NCBI GenBank assembly: GCA_964619155.1
Contig: CAZUEM010000022.1
Coordinates: 1-35,487 of the forward strand
Reading direction: 5' to 3'
Source: CAIXRL01 sp964619155
GTDB taxonomy: Bacteria > Eisenbacteria > RBG-16-71-46
DNA: 35,487 nucleotides
The notes beneath the pieces were generated by a model. The model made no database searches. It had not been told where the DNA came from and saw nothing but the letters and a program-made list of their open reading frames with translations. Made by a program: the position numbers and the translations under genes. The stretch's first letter is position 1. Every line of letters begins with the position of its first letter. Of this stretch, positions 23,174-33,769 are shown piece after piece.

Positions 23174-25327
23174 ATGCACGACTCCGATTTCCGGTTCTCC
23201 TCCCCCGCGACCGCCGAGGACGGGCTGCGGCTCGGCCGCCGCGAGTTCCTGAAACTCGTGGGCGGCGGCATCCTCGTCTGCTTCGTCGCCGGCGACTGGC
23301 TCGTCTCCGAGGCCGAGGCGCAGCGCCGCGAGTACCCCACCGACTTCAACGCCTACCTGCTGGTCGGCGCCGACGGCCGCGTGACGGTCTTCTCGGGCAA
23401 GATCGAGATGGGCCAGGGCGTGATCACGTCGCTCGCGCAGATGGCCGCCGAGGAACTGCGCGTGCCGCTCGCGTCCGTGGACATGGTGATGGGCGACACC
23501 GACCGCTGCCCGTGGGACATGGGCACGTTCGGCTCGCTGAGCACGCGGTTCTTCGGGCCGCCGCTGCGCGCCGCGGCCGCCGAGGCGCGCGCGGTGCTGC
23601 TCGAGCTGGGCTCCGAGCGGCTGCGCGTGCCGGTCGCGAGCCTGTCGGCCGAGGACGGCGCGGTGTTCGTGACCGCCGCCCCGGCGCGGCGCGTGACCTA
23701 CGCCGAGCTGGCGAAAGGCCGGCGCATCGAGCGCCACCTGTCGGGCAAGCCCCCGCTGCGCGAGTTCGCCGCCTTCACGCTGAGCGGCCGCGACACGAAG
23801 CGCACCGACGCCCGCGCCAAGGCGACGGGCCGTGCGAAGTACGCGGGCGACGAGCGGCTGCCGGGCATGCTCTACGCGCGGGTGCTGCGCCCGCCCGTGC
23901 ACGGCGCGACGCCGAAGCGCGTGGACACCTCGGCCGCCGAGCGCATGGCCGGGGTGACCGTGGTGCGGCGCGACGACCTCGTGGCCGCGCTGCACGCCGA
24001 CCCCGAAGCGGCCGCGGCGGCGCTGGCCGCGGTCGTCGCTGAATACGATGCGCCCGCCGCGACCGTGGACACGGAGAGCATCTTCGACCGGCTGCTCGAG
24101 AAGGCGCCCGCGCCGGAGGACCGCGAGAGCAAGGGGGACCTCGAAGCGGGACGGCTCGCCGCCGCCGAGCGCTTCGAGCGCCGCTACGAGAACGGCTACG
24201 GCGCGCACGCGCCGATCGAGACGCACACGGCGCTCGCACGCTTCGAGGGCGGCAAGCTCACCGTCTGGGCCGCGACCCAGACGCCATTCCCCGACCAGCA
24301 GGCGGTGGCGAGGGCGCTCGAGCTGTCGCCCGAGGCCGTACGCATCGTCACGCCGTTCGTGGGCGGCGGCTTCGGCGGGAAGAGCGGCACGCCGCGGGCC
24401 GCGATCGAGGCCGCGCGGCTCGCGCGCATCACGGGCCGGCCGGTGCAGGTCGCGTTCACGCGCGGCGAGGAGTTCTTCTACGACATTTTCCGGCCCGCCG
24501 GCGTGGTGCTGATCGAGTCGGGCATGGACGCCGCGGGGCGGCTGACGCTGTGGGACCACCGCGTGCACGGCGCGGGCTCGCGCGGGGCCGAGCAGTTCTA
24601 CGACGTGCCGAACCACCGCCTGCGCGTGCACGGGCGCTGGGGCCAGGGCGAGGGCACCGTGCATCCGTTCGCGACCGGCCCCTGGCGCGCGCCGGGCGCG
24701 AACCTCAACGTGTTCGCGCGCGAGTCGCACCTGGACGTCATGGCCGCGAAGGCCGGCGTGGACCCGCTCGAGTTCCGGCTGCGGAACACCTCCGACCCGC
24801 GCATGAGGAGCGTGCTGAAGGCGGCGGCCGAACGCTTCGGCTGGGTGCCGGCCGCGGGCCCGGGCGGACGCGGGCAGGGCATCGCCTGCGGCATCGACGC
24901 GGGCACGTACGCGGCCGTCTGCGTGGCGGTGGAAGTGGACCGTGCCTCGGGCCGCGTGCGCGTGAAGCGCATGGTGTGCGCGCAGGACATGGGCCAGGTC
25001 GTGAACCCCGACGGCGCGAAGATGCAGATGGAGGGCTGCCTCGTCATGGGGCTCGGCTACGCGCTCACCGAGACGCTGCGCTTCAAGGGCGGCGACGTGC
25101 TCGACCGCAGCTTCACCACCTACGAGGTGCCGCGCCTCTCGATGCTGCCGGAGATCGAGACCGTGCTGGTGCCGAACGACGCGCTGTCGCCGCAGGGCGG
25201 AGGCGAGCCGGCGATCGTGCCGGTGGGCGGCGCCATCGCGAACGCGGTCTTCGACGCGACCGGCGGGCGGCTCTTCCGCATGCCGCTGGCGCCGGAGGAC
25301 GTGAGGCGGGCGCTGGCGCGGAAGTGA
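23174..25327 (+). CDS. Tat-exported molybdopterin-binding catalytic subunit (IorB-like molybdenum hydroxylase)
   Basis: A 717-residue catalytic subunit that hydroxylates an aldehyde or N-heterocycle with water, using a molybdenum-pterin cofactor; the real substrate is unknown. The N-terminus has a twin-arginine export signal (GRREFLKLVGGGILVCF, R22-R23, cleavage near EAEAQ), so the folded complex would act in the periplasm, as with IorB-type enzymes. Typical segments follow: GKIEMGQGVITSLAQMAAEEL, ATGRAKYAGDERLPGMLYARV, VTPFVGGGFGGKSG, GPWRAPGANLNVF and, near the end, GGGEPAIVPVGGAIANAV with the expected base glutamate at about E678. At 717 residues it is close to the usual length of this subfamily. 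It starts 8 bases after the small-subunit gene (GAGG upstream), and a hairpin terminates both. Confidence 0.94.
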   Translation: MHDSDFRFSSPATAEDGLRLGRREFLKLVGGGILVCFVAGDWLVSEAEAQRREYPTDFNAYLLVGADGRVTVFSGKIEMGQGVITSLAQMAAEELRVPLASVDMVMGDTDRCPWDMGTFGSLSTRFFGPPLRAAAAEARAVLLELGSERLRVPVASLSAEDGAVFVTAAPARRVTYAELAKGRRIERHLSGKPPLREFAAFTLSGRDTKRTDARAKATGRAKYAGDERLPGMLYARVLRPPVHGATPKRVDTSAAERMAGVTVVRRDDLVAALHADPEAAAAALAAVVAEYDAPAATVDTESIFDRLLEKAPAPEDRESKGDLEAGRLAAAERFERRYENGYGAHAPIETHTALARFEGGKLTVWAATQTPFPDQQAVARALELSPEAVRIVTPFVGGGFGGKSGTPRAAIEAARLARITGRPVQVAFTRGEEFFYDIFRPAGVVLIESGMDAAGRLTLWDHRVHGAGSRGAEQFYDVPNHRLRVHGRWGQGEGTVHPFATGPWRAPGANLNVFARESHLDVMAAKAGVDPLEFRLRNTSDPRMRSVLKAAAERFGWVPAAGPGGRGQGIACGIDAGTYAAVCVAVEVDRASGRVRVKRMVCAQDMGQVVNPDGAKMQMEGCLVMGLGYALTETLRFKGGDVLDRSFTTYEVPRLSMLPEIETVLVPNDALSPQGGGEPAIVPVGGAIANAVFDATGGRLFRMPLAPEDVRRALARK

Positions 25328-25343
25328 CCAGGCGGACGGAGTC

Positions 25344-25369
25344 GCGGGGCGGCGCGGGACGCCGCCCCG

Positions 25370-25370
<1 letters not shown>
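25344..25370. terminator. Terminator hairpin between the convergent hydroxylase and response-regulator genes
   Basis: A perfect 11-bp stem (25344-25354 with 25360-25370) around the loop CGGGA. Its right arm touches the regulator's stop codon. No U-tract. Confidence 0.6.
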
Positions 25371-26746
<1,376 letters not shown>

Positions 26747-26768
26747 GCGAGCGCTCCGGCGGCGGGGC

Positions 26769-27068
26769 TCAACGGCAGACCTGCACGATGCCGGCCGGCG
26801 CGGTGGTCTCGGCCCACGGCCCGCTGTCGATGCGCACGCGGAGATACCCGTCGGCGGTGGCCTTCTGCACGCGCACGCACTTGAGCTGGCCGATCACCTT
26901 GTAGGACGAGTTGCCGCAGTCGAAGATCGTCTGGCCTTCGTCGATGACGCCGTTCCAGCACGTGTCCGACTGGATCTCGATGCGGTAGCGCTTCGAGCAG
27001 CCGCCGCTGGCGAAGGCCGCGAGCAGCGCGGCGCCGAGCAGCAGCGCGAGGACGAGGGTTCGCTTCAC
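26769..27068 (-). CDS. Small cysteine-rich exported protein, possible lipoprotein
   Basis: A 99-residue protein of unknown family. Residues 1-23 are a strong signal sequence (MKRTLVLALLLGAALLAAF) ending in ASGGC, where C24 may be lipidated, although the -3 position is Ser or Gly rather than Leu. The mature part has four more cysteines (C37, C51, C64, C98), enough for two disulfides, and a polar beta-rich pattern (YRIEIQSDTCWNGVIDEG, YKVIGQLKCVRVQKA). The start is a GTG (27066-27068) with GGAGA upstream. It lies between the histidine kinase and response-regulator genes, 22 bases before the regulator. A job in sensing or as a target of this two-component system is likely but unproven. Confidence 0.75.
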   Translation of the reverse strand: MKRTLVLALLLGAALLAAFASGGCSKRYRIEIQSDTCWNGVIDEGQTIFDCGNSSYKVIGQLKCVRVQKATADGYLRVRIDSGPWAETTAPAGIVQVCR

Positions 27069-27148
27069 GGTCGGTCTCCGATCGCGGGACGCAGGGCCAC
27101 GGCCGGCCCGTGGACGCGCATGACGTTAGCCGCCCGGCGCGCTCCGCA

Positions 27149-28480
27149 TCAACCGGCGGCGCGGCCTTCGTCGCGGCGGGACGCGGCCTCGCGGAAGCCC
27201 GCGCTCACCCGCGTGCCCGTTCCCGGCCCGCTCTCGACCTCAAGATGCCCGCCGGCGCCCTCGACCAGGCGCTTCGAGAGGAAGAGCCCGAGCCCGGTGC
27301 CCTGCGCCTTGGTGGTGAAGAACGGCTCGCCGAGCCGCCCCAGCACTTCGGGCGGCATGCCGGGGCCCTCGTCGGAGACCACCAGCGTGGCCCGGCCGCC
27401 CGCGCGCTCGAGTGCGACGCGCACGCGGCCGCCCTCGGGCGAGGCCTCGAGCGCGTTCAGGACGAGGTTCAGGCACACCTGCTTGAGCGATTCGAGATCG
27501 AGCCGCACGGGCGCGGGCCCCGACAGGTCGCCGTCGCGCTCGAGGACGCAGTTCCGCGCCCGCACCTCGCCCTCGAGCAGGTCGAGCGTCGCGCGCAGCG
27601 CCGCCGCGAGGTCGCCGTCGGCGCCCGGCGCGGGCTCGACGCGCGCGAACTGCAGGTAGCGGCCGACCGTGCGGCCGAGGCGGTCCACCTCCTCGATCAC
27701 CGAGTCGGCCATGCGCTGCGACTCGGGGTCGAGCTTGCCCAGCCGCTTGGCCGAGCCGCGGATGATGGCCAGCGGGTTCTTGATCTCGTGCGCGAGCGTC
27801 GCGGTCATGCGGCCCATCGCCGCGAGGTTGTCCGCGCGCGTCAGCTGCCGCTCGAGCGCCAGCGTGCGGCCGATGCCGCGGTAGAGAATCGCGGCCAGCA
27901 CCGCGATGGCGAGCACGCTGACCGCGCCGACGAGGGCGAGCCGGCGGCCGAGCCTCGCGAGCTCCGGCGCCCACTCGGGCCGCGCCTCGGCGACCAGCAC
28001 CGCGACGACGCGGCCCTCCGAGTGCACGGGCTGGAACGCGGCGCGCACGTCGCGGCCCTCCCGCACGAGCGGCGGCGCGCTCGCCGCTTCGCCCGCGAGG
28101 GCGCGGCCGAGCGGGCCCGGCGCGAGCGAGTCCCACGCGCTCCGCTCACCGAACGCGTCCTCGGCGCGGCGAACGTCGTAGAGCACCGAGCGCGAAGTGT
28201 CCACGAGCTGGAAGTCCTCGAAGCGGGTCACGGCGCGCAGCATGTCGAGCTGCGCCTGCACCTCCAGGAAGCCGCCGCTGCCGGGGCCTGTCGCGCGCAG
28301 CTCGGCCACCGCGTCGGGCGAGACCTGCGAGGCGGCGATCCCCGCCACGCTCGCCATCCGCCCGCGGAACTCGCCCTCGAAAGCGGAGCGCAGGCCGTAC
28401 CAGGTGAACGTCATCGCGAGCGCCGTGACCAGGGCCGCGGCGACCGCGAAGGCGAGCGTGTAGGCCTGCGAGCGGTGCAC
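27149..28480 (-). CDS. Membrane sensor histidine kinase
   Basis: A 443-residue two-pass kinase. TM1 (about 7-28) and TM2 (about 181-201) enclose a periplasmic sensor domain of about 150 residues without a recognisable ligand-binding family. After a short linker the HisKA helix carries the phospho-acceptor H231 (TATLAHEIKNPLAIIRG). The ATPase domain has the N box (NLVLNALEASP), G1 (VSDEGPGMPPE), the F box (EPFFTTKAQ) and G2 (GTGLGLFLSK). All catalytic motifs are present. The start is a GTG at 28478-28480, 10 bases after the DinB gene; no strong ribosome site is seen, so coupling is possible. Cognate regulator: the NtrC-type protein at 25370-26746. This is the NtrB/AtoS/ZraS layout; the signal is unknown. 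Confidence 0.94.
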   Translation of the reverse strand: MHRSQAYTLAFAVAAALVTALAMTFTWYGLRSAFEGEFRGRMASVAGIAASQVSPDAVAELRATGPGSGGFLEVQAQLDMLRAVTRFEDFQLVDTSRSVLYDVRRAEDAFGERSAWDSLAPGPLGRALAGEAASAPPLVREGRDVRAAFQPVHSEGRVVAVLVAEARPEWAPELARLGRRLALVGAVSVLAIAVLAAILYRGIGRTLALERQLTRADNLAAMGRMTATLAHEIKNPLAIIRGSAKRLGKLDPESQRMADSVIEEVDRLGRTVGRYLQFARVEPAPGADGDLAAALRATLDLLEGEVRARNCVLERDGDLSGPAPVRLDLESLKQVCLNLVLNALEASPEGGRVRVALERAGGRATLVVSDEGPGMPPEVLGRLGEPFFTTKAQGTGLGLFLSKRLVEGAGGHLEVESGPGTGTRVSAGFREAASRRDEGRAAG

Positions 28481-28490
28481 GGGGCCGGCC

Positions 28491-29003
28491 TCAGCCCCCG
28501 CCCGAGAGCACGCGCACGAGCGTCCGGATCTGCCCCGCGTGCCGCGTGGTGTGCTCGGCGGCGTGGAAGAGCAGGCCGAGCACCGTGGCGGGCAGCTTCG
28601 CGCGGCCCACCTCGCGCGGCGTGAAGAGGTCGTCCTCGAAGTAGGTGCCGAGGTCGCGGAGCGCGGCGTCGATCGCGCCGGTGACGAGTTGCGCCAGCTC
28701 GCGGCCGGAAGGCCGCGCGACGTCCACGGTCCGCTCGGCCTTGAGGTCGGCGACCTGCACCGCCGAGAGCTCCTCGCCGCGCGCGTAGGTCGTCAGCCGG
28801 TCGAGGCTGCCCGCCAGGTGCGCGGCGTGGAAGCCGATGGACGCCGAGCCGCCCGGCCGGGCCCACAGCACGTCCTCGCCGAGCGATTCGAGCAGCGGCG
28901 GCAGGTCCTCGCGCACCTGGATGAGCGCGTGCGCGACGGGCTGCAGCCCGGGCGCGATGTCGGGCACCGGGCCGCGCAGCCAGGCTTCGGGCTGGGAGGT
29001 CAT
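28491..29003 (-). CDS. DinB-family four-helix protein
   Basis: A 170-residue soluble DinB-superfamily protein. Metal-ligand histidines are placed as expected: HAAHLAGSLDRLTTYARGE in the second helix, and HAAEHTTRHAGQIRTLVRVL near the C-terminus. The N-terminus (GLQPVAHALIQVREDLPPLL) is the first helix. The ATG at 29001-29003 follows ATTAGCCTGCCGGCC with no clear ribosome site, so a leaderless mRNA is possible. It precedes the histidine kinase by 10 bases and may be the first gene of that operon. Activity unknown: thiol transferase and hydrolase activities are known for relatives. It is only distantly similar to the other DinB protein in this window (13149-13640). Confidence 0.82.
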   Translation of the reverse strand: MTSQPEAWLRGPVPDIAPGLQPVAHALIQVREDLPPLLESLGEDVLWARPGGSASIGFHAAHLAGSLDRLTTYARGEELSAVQVADLKAERTVDVARPSGRELAQLVTGAIDAALRDLGTYFEDDLFTPREVGRAKLPATVLGLLFHAAEHTTRHAGQIRTLVRVLSGGG

Positions 29004-29201
29004 GGCCGGCAGGCTAATCGAGGGCCGGGCGGCGTGCGAATGGCGGGCGCGGCCCCGTCGGCGCGCGCGGGGACGGCCGCCGGCGTGGTCCGCCTGCCAC
29101 CCGGGCTCCGAGGGCCGGCCGGCCCGGCGCGGTAACCTTCGGGCCGCGGCCTCCGTAAGCCCGGAGTCGCCGAACCGTCCTCCCCCCTCCCTGGAGCCGC
29201 C

Positions 29202-30128
29202 ATGCTCGAAATCACCGGTCTCGTGAAGGTGTACCCCGGCCCGGTCGCCGCCCTGCAGGGCATCGACCTCGACGTCCCGCTCGGCATGTTCGGCCTGCTC
29301 GGCCCCAACGGCGCGGGCAAGTCCACGTTCATGCGCATCCTCGCCGGGCTGCTCGAGCCGACCTCGGGCAAGGTCACGCTCGACGGGCTGGACGTGATGG
29401 AGCGCCAGCAGTGGCTGCGCGAGCGGCTCGGCTACCTGCCGCAGGACTTCGGGTTCTACGGGCACCTCTCGGGCCGCGACATGCTGCTCCACCTGCTGCG
29501 CCTGAAGGGCGTCACCGCCGCCGGGAGCCTGAACCGGCTCGCCGACGAACTGCTCGAGCGCGTGAACCTCACCTTCGCGGCGAAGCGCGCGGTGCGCTCG
29601 TACTCGGGCGGCATGCGCCAGCGGCTGGGCATCGCGCAGGCCATCGCGGGCAACCCGCGGCTGCTGATCGTGGACGAGCCGACGGCCGGCCTCGACCCCG
29701 AGGAGCGGCTGCGCTTCTACCACCTGCTCGCGCAGCTCGCCGAGGAGCGCATCGTGCTGCTCAGCACGCACATCGTCGAGGACGTGGCGGTGCTGTGCCC
29801 GCAGTTCGCGGTCATCCGCCACGGGCGGCTGCTCGCCCGCACCACGCCGCGCACGGCGCGCGAGGCCATCGAGGGCCGCATCTTCGAGGGCGTCGTCAGC
29901 CCGAGCGAGCTGCCCGCGCTGCGCGAGCACCACCACGTCACGCAGGAACTGCTCGTCGAGGGCCGCCACCGCGTGCGCGTCTACGCGGCGAACGGCGAGG
30001 TGCCGGGCGGCTTCGCGAAGGTGGCGCCGACGCTCGAGGACGCCTACCTCGTGCTCATGCGCACCGGCGCGCTGCCGGGGCTGCGCGCGCCCCAGGCCAC
30101 GGCGGTCGGCGAGGCGGTGAAGGCATGA
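29202..30128 (+). CDS. ABC transporter ATP-binding protein
   Basis: A 308-residue ATPase that drives the fused permease encoded next. It has Walker A LLGPNGAGKSTFMR, the Q-loop region LGYLPQDFGFYG, the ABC signature YSGGMRQRLGIAQ, Walker B LLIVDEPTAGLDPEER and the switch histidine in LLSTHIVEDV. The C-terminal 80 residues (after RTTPRTAREAIEG) form an accessory domain common in exporter-type ATPases of the DrrA/CcmA group. The ATG at 29202 has GGAG upstream. Its stop overlaps the permease start (ATGA at 30125-30128), so the two are translated together. The substrate is unknown; together with the fused peptidase it may be part of an ABC-2 exporter acting on peptides or at the envelope. Confidence 0.95.
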   Translation: MLEITGLVKVYPGPVAALQGIDLDVPLGMFGLLGPNGAGKSTFMRILAGLLEPTSGKVTLDGLDVMERQQWLRERLGYLPQDFGFYGHLSGRDMLLHLLRLKGVTAAGSLNRLADELLERVNLTFAAKRAVRSYSGGMRQRLGIAQAIAGNPRLLIVDEPTAGLDPEERLRFYHLLAQLAEERIVLLSTHIVEDVAVLCPQFAVIRHGRLLARTTPRTAREAIEGRIFEGVVSPSELPALREHHHVTQELLVEGRHRVRVYAANGEVPGGFAKVAPTLEDAYLVLMRTGALPGLRAPQATAVGEAVKA

Positions 30129-33100
30129 GCTTCGCCCGCACGTTCGAGGTCTTCCGCCAGGAGTTCTCGCACAACCTGCGCCGTCCGCTGTTCTGGGTGC
30201 AGGCGCTGCTCCTGGGCTTCATGGTGTTCATGCTGTCCACCGGCCGGGCGCAGATGTCGTCGGGCGACGCGCGCGTCGGCGGGCACAAGGCGTGGCTCAC
30301 GTCCGAGTTCGCGGTCGCGCAGACGCTGATCATGCTGATCAGCATCCTGTACGTGTTCTTCGTCTCGGTCGCGGCCGGCATGTCGGTGATCCGCGACGAC
30401 GAGCAGAAGGTCGGCGAACTGCTGCACTCGACTCCGCTGCAGCCGCGCGAGTACGTGTGGGGCAAGTACCTGGCGGTGCTGGCGAGCTTCACCGGCATCC
30501 TGGTGGCGCAGGTGGCGTTCGCGATGCTCTGCAACCACGTCCTGCCGCACGGCACGAACGCCGACTACATCGGGCCGTTCGCGATCGGCAACTACCTGCG
30601 GCCGCTGGTGGTGTTCGCGCTGCCGACGCTGGTGCTGTTCACGGGCGCGTGCTTCGCGATCGGCGGGCTCTCGCGCATGCCGGTGCTGGTGTTCGCGTTC
30701 CCGATCGGCGTGCTGCTGCTGGACGCGTTCTTCCTCTGGGACTGGTCGCCGTCGTGGCTGCCGCTGGCCGTCAACCGCGTGCTGCAGTTCGTGGACCCGA
30801 CCGGCCTGCGCTGGCTCAAGGAGACCTGGCTGCTCGTCGACCGCGGCGTGGACTTCTACAACACGCGGCCCATCGGGCTCGACGCGCTCGTCGTCACGCA
30901 GCGGTTTGTCGTGCTGGCGCTCGGGCTCGCGAGCGTCGCCTTCTTCGAGCGCCGGTTCACGTCGCAGCTGCGCGGCGCGAAGGTGGACGCGAAGCAGCGC
31001 GAGGCCGCGCTCGCCCCGAAGGCCGTGGCCGCGGACCCGGACGAGCGCCCGCTCGCGGCCGCGCCGCTCGCCACGCTGGGGATGGCCTCGTCGGCCCCGG
31101 CGTTCCTCGCGACGATGGTCGAGGTCATGCGGGCCGAGCTCTACCAGCTCGTGCGGGCGCCGGGCCTGTACCTGTTCGTGCCGCTCATCCTCATCCAGAC
31201 GCTGCTCAACGAGTACGGCGTCGGCGCGTTCGACACGCCGCTGCTCAACACCGCGGGCACGCTGGCGAGCGGCATGATGAACACGCTCACGCTGCTCGTC
31301 TGCATGGTCATCCTCTTCTACACGACCGAGTCCATGCAGCGCGAGCGCAGCACGGGCTTCGGCGCCATCTACTACGCCACGCCGCTGCGGACCGGGGCCA
31401 TGCTGGCGGGCAAGGCGGTCGCGAACGCGGTGCTCGGGCTGGCGATCGTGTTTGCCTGCCTGCTCGGCTGCTTCGTGCTGCTCGCCGTGCAGGGCAAGGT
31501 GCCGCTCGACCCGCTGCCGTTCGCGTTCGTGTGGGGCCTGCTGCTCGTGCCCACGTTCCTCGTCTGGACCGCGTTCGTCTCGGCGGTGCAGGCCGCGACC
31601 GGCAACCGCTACGCGACCTACGCGATCGGGCTCGGGGTCATGTCGCTGTCGGGCTGGTTCCAGATGCGCGGCAACATGAACTGGGCGTTCAACTGGAACC
31701 TGTGGAGCGCGACCCGCTGGACCGACGTCGCGACGTTCCAGTACGACGCGCTGCCGCTCGCGCTCAACCGCGTCGCCTGGCTCGGCATGGCGGTGTTCCT
31801 GACCGTGCTCACGCTGCGGCTCTTCGAGCGCCGCGAGCGCGACGCGACGCGCAACGTGCAGCGCCTGCGCCCCGCGGCGGTGCTGGGCGCGCTCGGCTCG
31901 CTGTCGCCGTTCCTGCTCGTGCCGGTCGTGGCCGGGAGCGTGCTGGGGTTCCAGGTGCACGAGGGCCACGAGGGCCCGGGGGCCCGGAAGGCGACGCTCG
32001 ACTACTGGCGCAAGAACGTCCAGACGTGGAAGGACGCGCCGACCCCGGTGCTGGCGGGCGTGGACCTCGACGTGAAGTTCGACCCGCCGAAGCACGCGTT
32101 CACCATGAAGGGCGCCTACGATCTCGTGAACGACGGCGACGCGCCGATCGCCCGCTTCCCGGTGTCGGTGAACCCGCGCTGGAAGGGCCTCGAGTGGACG
32201 CTCGGCGGCGGGCGCTGCAGCACCGAATCGCGCGCCGGGCTCGTGATCGTCACCCCGCCTCGCGCGCTCGCGCCGGGCGAGCAGGTGCGGCTCGGCTTCT
32301 CGTACTCCGGCCGCCACCCGGACGGGGTCTCGAAGAACGGCGGCTACGGCATGGAGTTCATCACGCCGTCGAGCATCGTGCTCACCGGCTTCAGCGGCGT
32401 GACGTTTGCGCCCGCGGTCGGGTTCTTCCCCGACGAGGCCGTCGAGGAGGGCAAGAACGACTCCGATCCGCGCGAGTGGCCCGAGGACTGGTGGCGGGGC
32501 CGCAACCGCGCCGGCATCCCGGCCGCGACGCGCTGGTACGACGTCCGCATGCGCGTGGACGTGCCCGCCGACCTGCAGGTCAACGCGACCGGCGAGTGCG
32601 TCACGGACTCGGTCACGGGCGGACGCCGCGTGACCGAGTGGCGGACCGACCGGCCGGTGCGGATCTTCAACCTCATCGCCGGCAAGTGGGCGGTGAAGAA
32701 GCGCGACGGCGTGGCCGTCTACTACCACCCGGGCCACCCCTACAACGTGGACGAGATGCTCGACGCGCTCGAGGGCGCGCGGCGCTGGTACGGCGAATGG
32801 TTCGCGCCCTACCCGTGGAAGACGCTCCGGCTGTCGGAGTTCGCCGGCTGGCCCACGTACGCGCAGGCGCCGGCCGGCAACATCTCGTTCAGCGAGCACA
32901 TCGGGTTCCTCACGCGCTCGAAGCCCGAGGCGAGCGCCGCGTTCTGGATCGCCGCGCACGAGGCGGCGCACATGTGGTGGCCGAACATGGCCATGGTCGC
33001 CGACGGCCCCGGCGCCCAGGTGCTGTCGGAGGGCATGGCGCACTTCTCGACGCTGCTGCTCACGGAGAAGGCGCGCGGCGAGCGGCAGCGGCAGGCGTTC

Positions 33101-33751
33101 GCGAAGCAGATGGAGGCCCGCTACGGCCGCATGCGCCGCGCGGACTCCGAGCGGCCGCTGGCCAAGCTCGACGGCCGGCTGCCCGGCGACAGCCGCATCT
33201 GGTACGACAAGGGCGGCTGGGCGCTGTGGATGCTGCACCGGCACATGGGGCGCGAGCGCGGGCTGGCCGCGATCCGCGAGTTCATGGCCACCTACCGCGA
33301 CTCGCGCGACGCGGCCGCGCTCGAGGACTACCTCGCCATCCAGCGCCGGCACGCGGCCGACACGACCGCGTTCGACGCGTTCGCGAAGCAGTGGTTCTTC
33401 GAGGTCGTGGTGCCCCACTACCTGATCGAGGACCCGAAGCTCGAGCGCGACGGCAAGGGCTGGAAGGTGACCGCGACCGTGCGCAACGTCGGCACGGGCC
33501 GGATGACGATCGACGTCGCCGCGGCCATGGGCGAGCGCTGGGCCGGCGAGGGCAAGAAGGCGAATCCGTGGCTCGACGTGCGCGCGCCGTTCACGCTGGG
33601 CCCGGGCGAGCGCGGCGCGGTGACCCTGCGGTCGGACTTCCGGCCCGAGAAGCTCGTGCTGGACCCCGACGTCACCGTGCTCATGCTCGAGCGCCAGAAG
33701 GCCGAGGTGCGGCTCGCCCCGCAGGCCGGTCCGGTGGCGGCGATGCAGTAG
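30125..33751 (+). CDS. ABC-2 permease fused to an M1-type zinc metallopeptidase
   Basis: A 1208-residue fusion. Residues 1 to about 610 hold two ABC-2 type membrane units: the first starts with FWVQALLLGFMVFM and has LIMLISILYVFFVSVAAGM; the second starts near LYQLVRAPGLYLFVPLILI and ends with a last helix FLLVPVVAGSVLGF. From about residue 620 on is an M1 (gluzincin) peptidase-like domain, probably outside the cytoplasm. Its zinc site is complete: HEAAH (H945, E946, H949) and E969 in LSEGMAHFSTLLL, 19 residues after the second His rather than the usual 18. The aminopeptidase GAMEN motif is not evident; APAGNISFSE stands in its place, so specificity may differ. Such fusions are known mostly from Bacteroidota-like genomes. 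It overlaps the ATPase gene by four bases. Confidence 0.93.
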   Translation: MSFARTFEVFRQEFSHNLRRPLFWVQALLLGFMVFMLSTGRAQMSSGDARVGGHKAWLTSEFAVAQTLIMLISILYVFFVSVAAGMSVIRDDEQKVGELLHSTPLQPREYVWGKYLAVLASFTGILVAQVAFAMLCNHVLPHGTNADYIGPFAIGNYLRPLVVFALPTLVLFTGACFAIGGLSRMPVLVFAFPIGVLLLDAFFLWDWSPSWLPLAVNRVLQFVDPTGLRWLKETWLLVDRGVDFYNTRPIGLDALVVTQRFVVLALGLASVAFFERRFTSQLRGAKVDAKQREAALAPKAVAADPDERPLAAAPLATLGMASSAPAFLATMVEVMRAELYQLVRAPGLYLFVPLILIQTLLNEYGVGAFDTPLLNTAGTLASGMMNTLTLLVCMVILFYTTESMQRERSTGFGAIYYATPLRTGAMLAGKAVANAVLGLAIVFACLLGCFVLLAVQGKVPLDPLPFAFVWGLLLVPTFLVWTAFVSAVQAATGNRYATYAIGLGVMSLSGWFQMRGNMNWAFNWNLWSATRWTDVATFQYDALPLALNRVAWLGMAVFLTVLTLRLFERRERDATRNVQRLRPAAVLGALGSLSPFLLVPVVAGSVLGFQVHEGHEGPGARKATLDYWRKNVQTWKDAPTPVLAGVDLDVKFDPPKHAFTMKGAYDLVNDGDAPIARFPVSVNPRWKGLEWTLGGGRCSTESRAGLVIVTPPRALAPGEQVRLGFSYSGRHPDGVSKNGGYGMEFITPSSIVLTGFSGVTFAPAVGFFPDEAVEEGKNDSDPREWPEDWWRGRNRAGIPAATRWYDVRMRVDVPADLQVNATGECVTDSVTGGRRVTEWRTDRPVRIFNLIAGKWAVKKRDGVAVYYHPGHPYNVDEMLDALEGARRWYGEWFAPYPWKTLRLSEFAGWPTYAQAPAGNISFSEHIGFLTRSKPEASAAFWIAAHEAAHMWWPNMAMVADGPGAQVLSEGMAHFSTLLLTEKARGERQRQAFAKQMEARYGRMRRADSERPLAKLDGRLPGDSRIWYDKGGWALWMLHRHMGRERGLAAIREFMATYRDSRDAAALEDYLAIQRRHAADTTAFDAFAKQWFFEVVVPHYLIEDPKLERDGKGWKVTATVRNVGTGRMTIDVAAAMGERWAGEGKKANPWLDVRAPFTLGPGERGAVTLRSDFRPEKLVLDPDVTVLMLERQKAEVRLAPQAGPVAAMQ

Positions 33752-33769
33752 GGCGGGGCAGAGAACGCA

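Noticed and set aside
30044..33418. Very long minus-strand open frame (over 1100 codons) opposite the ABC permease gene
   Set aside because: It is rich in Arg, His, Glu and Val with no domain pattern, as expected antisense to a GC-rich gene.
29411..33751. Reading frame of 1446 codons extending upstream of the ABC permease
   Set aside because: The first part overlaps the ATPase gene in another frame and is arginine/alanine-rich shadow sequence; the membrane protein starts at the ATGA overlap at 30125.
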